Shown: one piece after another, positions 13,852-15,999 of the stretch
Layout: every line of letters starts with the position of its first letter
Numbering within the stretch: the first letter of the stretch is position 1
Assembly (NCBI GenBank): GCA_965659005.1
Contig: CBFHVG010000010.1
Span: 1-15,999, forward strand
Direction of reading: 5' to 3'
DNA length: 15,999 nt
From: CAYPTY01 sp965659005
GTDB taxonomy: Bacteria; Bacteroidota; Rhodothermia; Balneolales; Balneolaceae
Notes under the pieces: generated by a model
Database searches by the model: none
What the model was told of the DNA's origin: nothing
The model's input: only the letters and a program-made list of their open reading frames with translations
Made by a program: the position numbers and the translations under genes

Positions 13852-14621
13852 ACTGTTTTATCTGGAATACCGTCTCCATCGGTATCAATTATACCACTAT
13901 CTGCAATACCGTCTCCATCAACATCTTTTAGAAAAGAGTCAATTCTTCCATCACCATCTGTATCTGAATAGACAGTATCAATTAAACCATCTCCGTCTGT
14001 GTCCAATGCCATAGTATCACTGATTCCATCTCCGTCAGTATCAATGAATGATGTATCGGCAATACCATCTCCATCAGTGTCAAATGTATCTGCAATACCA
14101 TCTCCGTCAGTGTCAATGCCAACTTCCAGAGATTCTTCCTCTGTTTCACCCTCTAGTAGGTTTGTAATAATTTTGTAAACGGCCCAAACAAAAAGTATAA
14201 CACTAATGAGTCTTTTAATTTTCTGTTTAACAGGTCCCTTTTCGAGAAAAATTGAGACGATAGTTGAAACTACCATTCCTATTCCGAATACAAGAACAAA
14301 AGCCACCCATATCGGGTCTGGTTCCATTGTCTCAAAAACAACAATAGAAATCATTGTAACGATAGAAGAGACCAAAATGTTGATGAAACTGATTATGTTC
14401 AGATCTCTCCATTTGATACCATCAGGGTCATTTCTTTTAGAAAGAATGATTGATGGTAAATTAAAAAGAGCAGGTGAAAGAAAAGCGAATGCTATGTAAA
14501 TCGATTCATCGATAATATCTGATATATCTAACTGATAAAAAATTACGGATAAGAGAATAAAGATTAACTGTGTGATACCGATAACCTTTAATGGATTTGG
14601 GAGTTTAATGACGTTTTTCAT
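13848..14621 (-). CDS. Five-TM membrane protein with C-terminal DxDGDG (TSP3-like) repeats
   Basis: A 257-residue protein of unrecognised family. Five hydrophobic segments lie at about 13-30, 41-60, 75-95, 104-125 and 137-153. After an acidic linker (LEGETEEESLEVG), residues 170-257 are seven repeats of about 13 residues built on D-T-D-G-D-G-I-x-D-T, the calcium-binding loop of thrombospondin type-3/dockerin-like repeats. Calcium binding is inferred. With an odd number of helices the repeats and the N terminus would lie on opposite sides; a periplasmic tail is most plausible. An in-frame TTG at 14648 lies inside the upstream lipoprotein gene; the ATG at 14621, 7 bases after that gene's stop, is preferred. 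Probably a two-gene operon. Confidence 0.75.
   Translation of the reverse strand: MKNVIKLPNPLKVIGITQLIFILLSVIFYQLDISDIIDESIYIAFAFLSPALFNLPSIILSKRNDPDGIKWRDLNIISFINILVSSIVTMISIVVFETMEPDPIWVAFVLVFGIGMVVSTIVSIFLEKGPVKQKIKRLISVILFVWAVYKIITNLLEGETEEESLEVGIDTDGDGIADTFDTDGDGIADTSFIDTDGDGISDTMALDTDGDGLIDTVYSDTDGDGRIDSFLKDVDGDGIADSGIIDTDGDGIPDKTV
13857..14118 (-). repeat. Tandem ~39-bp coding repeats (DxDGDG units)
   Basis: Seven imperfect units, each about 39 bp (the first 33), encode the DTDGDGIxDT motif at the 3' end of the membrane-protein gene. At DNA level the GTCNCCATC-type core recurs on the minus strand with third-position changes between units. This suggests an old expansion kept under protein-level selection, not a recent duplication. 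Confidence 0.8.
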
Positions 14622-14628
14622 AGTTTTG

Positions 14629-15264
14629 CTATTTAGATGTTTCTTCAATGGATGATCTCAACTTCATGAATTCATCGAAAAGATCGTTCTTGAAGTAATA
14701 TTGTGATCTCACACTCCAATCTGAGTTACCTGCTCCAAAGACTTTCACAAGTAACCTATTTGGTATTTCCTCATACATATAAATGTTACCACGATACTCT
14801 GTAGTTCCCATTTCGGAGGAAATTTCACTCTTGAACCCTATTCCATAATAGGTTGAATCTTCAAATTCTCCTTGATAAACCCATGTCTCTTTATCAAAAG
14901 GGAGATAATAGGTATCATTCCAAGTTCTGTATCCTGTATAAGGTGATCCAGTAGTGTTTCTCGTGTACAGGACTATTACTTTATTGGCTTCATCAAAACT
15001 CAAATTCATTGAAGACGGTCCTCCTAAATTTCCACTCCAGTTATAGTCAACCGAAGTCATTGATTTGAACACACCATCATCATTCACATTGTAAATCATT
15101 AAATCTTCTGGTGTGTCGTTGTCAACTGACAATGACTCAACAGGTTTGAGTGGTTCTTTGGACTTGATTAAGGTTGAGAAGTCATCGAAATGTACAGAGT
15201 AGTTGGTACATGAGAACATTATTATTGAGATAACACCCAATAAGACGATTTTGGAAATGTTCAT
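14629..15264 (-). CDS. Putative lipoprotein of unknown function
   Basis: A 211-residue protein. The N terminus MNISKIVLLGVISIIMFSC has a basic start, a hydrophobic core and Cys19 in a lipobox-like MFSC, so signal peptidase II processing and lipid anchoring are likely. The mature part is rich in Asp, Ser, Thr, Tyr and Trp with beta-strand-like alternation (for example KVIVLYTRNTTGSPYTGY and ENSTYYGIGF-like segments), suggesting a beta-rich surface or periplasmic domain. I recognise no family. Its stop is 7 bases before the ATG of the DxDGDG membrane protein, so the two probably act together. A 15-bp tandem duplication lies in its upstream region. Confidence 0.75.
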   Translation of the reverse strand: MNISKIVLLGVISIIMFSCTNYSVHFDDFSTLIKSKEPLKPVESLSVDNDTPEDLMIYNVNDDGVFKSMTSVDYNWSGNLGGPSSMNLSFDEANKVIVLYTRNTTGSPYTGYRTWNDTYYLPFDKETWVYQGEFEDSTYYGIGFKSEISSEMGTTEYRGNIYMYEEIPNRLLVKVFGAGNSDWSVRSQYYFKNDLFDEFMKLRSSIEETSK

Positions 15265-15279
15265 TGATTTCAGGTTTAG

Positions 15280-15309
15280 TTAGTTAACATCAAATTAGTT
15301 AACATCAAA
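15280..15309. repeat. Perfect 15-bp tandem direct repeat
   Basis: TTAGTTAACATCAAA occurs twice back to back (15280-15294 and 15295-15309), 15 bases upstream of the lipoprotein start and within its expected promoter or leader. Each copy contains the palindrome GTTAAC. It could be a regulator site pair or a simple recent slip duplication. Confidence 0.7.
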
Positions 15310-15321
15310 ACAGTAGTTTGA

Positions 15322-15582
15322 CTATAAACTTAAATGTTTGGAGAAAAGTTTCAAATCATACCCCACAAAGTTTCTATTCACTTCATCACAAACTCTACCA
15401 ACCGTTCCACTACCCATAAAAGGGTCTAATACTAATTCAACTTCTGTTAAATCTAACAGAAGTTATTTCAAAGATGAGGTTTCTTGTATATGAGAGAATA
15501 CTTTTCCCCTAAACCCCAATCCGAGTGGTTTTTTTATCGGAGTTGATTTTTTCTCCCTATGTAAAATGACAGGTCTTTTTAA
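15322..15582 (-). pseudogene. C-terminal remnant of a DNA adenine/cytosine-N4 methyltransferase
   Basis: On the minus strand one frame of 87 codons ends in the S-adenosylmethionine-binding motif I of N6/N4 DNA methyltransferases: ELVLDPFMGSGTVGRV, then VNRNFVGYDL and a normal-looking stop at 15322-15324. The order, with motif I near the C terminus, fits the beta class. Before it the frame reads IKKPLGLGFRGKVFSHIQ and is interrupted by one in-frame TAA at 15463-15465. The 5' part and the catalytic (D/N/S)PP(Y/F) motif are missing; the frame closes at 15583 and a divergent gene starts at 15596. This is a degraded tail of a restriction-modification or orphan methylase gene. Confidence 0.75.
15439..15464. 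repeat. 11-bp inverted repeat inside the methyltransferase remnant
   Basis: AACTTCTGTTA (15439-15449) and TAACAGAAGTT (15454-15464) form a perfect hairpin with a 4-base loop. The in-frame TAA of the methyltransferase remnant (15463-15465) overlaps one arm. It has no T tract on either side, so it is unlikely to be a terminator. It may mark a rearrangement or templated mutation. Confidence 0.6.
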
Positions 15583-15595
15583 CTAACTTAGAAAA

Positions 15596-15999
15596 ATGAA
15601 TTTTAATAGATTAATAAAGCATTCAAAGGAAGGATTAAAAAGAAAAATTTCATCTAGAAGGGAAAGAATTTCTGTATCAGTTGAGGAATTCAATAATCTT
15701 TCCAAAAAGTATTTCAATCAGATAAAAGAGGGTGAAAACCTAATTATTAATCATGATAAAAAAGATAAAGAAACAATTGTATTTATCTTGAGATGGTATT
15801 ACAACTTATGGATTGATATTAATGAAGAATCTATTGAGGTTTACTCTTTTTTTCCAAAAGAGTTCGAAATAATTAATGAGGTTAATAAACTAAACCACCC
15901 TCACACACCAAAAACCTTTAAAAAAGGAACTAAAATGTATTTTAATTCATCTAGTTACTCTTCTTCTAATTGGTTAAATGGGATTCCACTTTGGGATAA
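15596..15999 (+). CDS. Hypothetical protein, 3' end outside the window
   Basis: An open frame from ATG 15596 to the window end (134 codons and no stop). The N terminus is basic and helical (LIKHSKEGLKRKISSRRERI, 6-25), followed by a lysine/glutamate-rich part and an aromatic segment (IVFILRWYYNLWIDINEES, about 59-77) that looks like buried beta/alpha core rather than a membrane helix. There is no signal peptide, and I recognise no family. It is divergent from the methyltransferase remnant, starting 13 bases beyond where that remnant's frame closes. The codons are very AT-rich, more so than in the housekeeping half. Confidence 0.6.
   Translation, partial: MNFNRLIKHSKEGLKRKISSRRERISVSVEEFNNLSKKYFNQIKEGENLIINHDKKDKETIVFILRWYYNLWIDINEESIEVYSFFPKEFEIINEVNKLNHPHTPKTFKKGTKMYFNSSSYSSSNWLNGIPLWD

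Noticed and set aside
13857..14118. Regularly spaced repeats that could suggest a CRISPR array
   Set aside because: The units are contiguous without spacers and encode DxDGDG motifs in frame, so they are protein repeats.

Overview
The window looks like chromosomal DNA of an AT-rich (by eye, high 30s to about 40% GC) member of the Bacteroidota/Balneolota group. The support is indirect. A TTG...TAnnTTTG promoter of the Bacteroidota type sits upstream of the tRNA gene, and a matching -7 box sits before the isocitrate dehydrogenase gene. Shine-Dalgarno sequences are mostly weak, and several genes start with TTG. The species cannot be named from the sequence.

Positions 1-12350 are dense, intact housekeeping DNA. 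From the left: tRNA-Gly(GCC) with terminator and promoter; a mutS-gntR operon on the minus strand; divergently, a YihY/BrkB membrane protein overlapping a 3-methyladenine DNA glycosylase; a secreted YceI protein with a clear terminator; an SDR oxidoreductase; a minus-strand light-related operon (DASH-type cryptochrome, an unusual photolyase-like flavoprotein, and a 48-residue DUF2256 zinc protein); an NAD-type isocitrate dehydrogenase; a YvlD/DUF360 membrane protein convergent with it across a shared terminator; an ElaA-like acetyltransferase; and a stand-alone Hpt protein. DNA damage handling is a theme: mismatch repair, alkylation repair and photolyase-like proteins lie within 9 kb of each other.

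From about 12350 to the end the character changes to an accessory region with low coding density. A stretch of nearly 1 kb holds only short coding-like pieces, including a signal-peptide gene that appears frameshifted at an A6 run. Then come a double zinc-ribbon/PspC protein, a YwqK/MORN-like fragment, a two-gene unit (lipoprotein plus a five-TM protein with seven calcium-binding-type DxDGDG repeats), a decayed DNA methyltransferase tail with an in-frame stop, and an unknown gene running off the end.

The most interesting parts are the cryptochrome operon, whose second gene lacks most of the canonical electron-transfer and DNA-repair residues and is coupled to DUF2256; inverted repeats at the cryptochrome start codon and over the icd promoter; and the remnants of a lost modification system.
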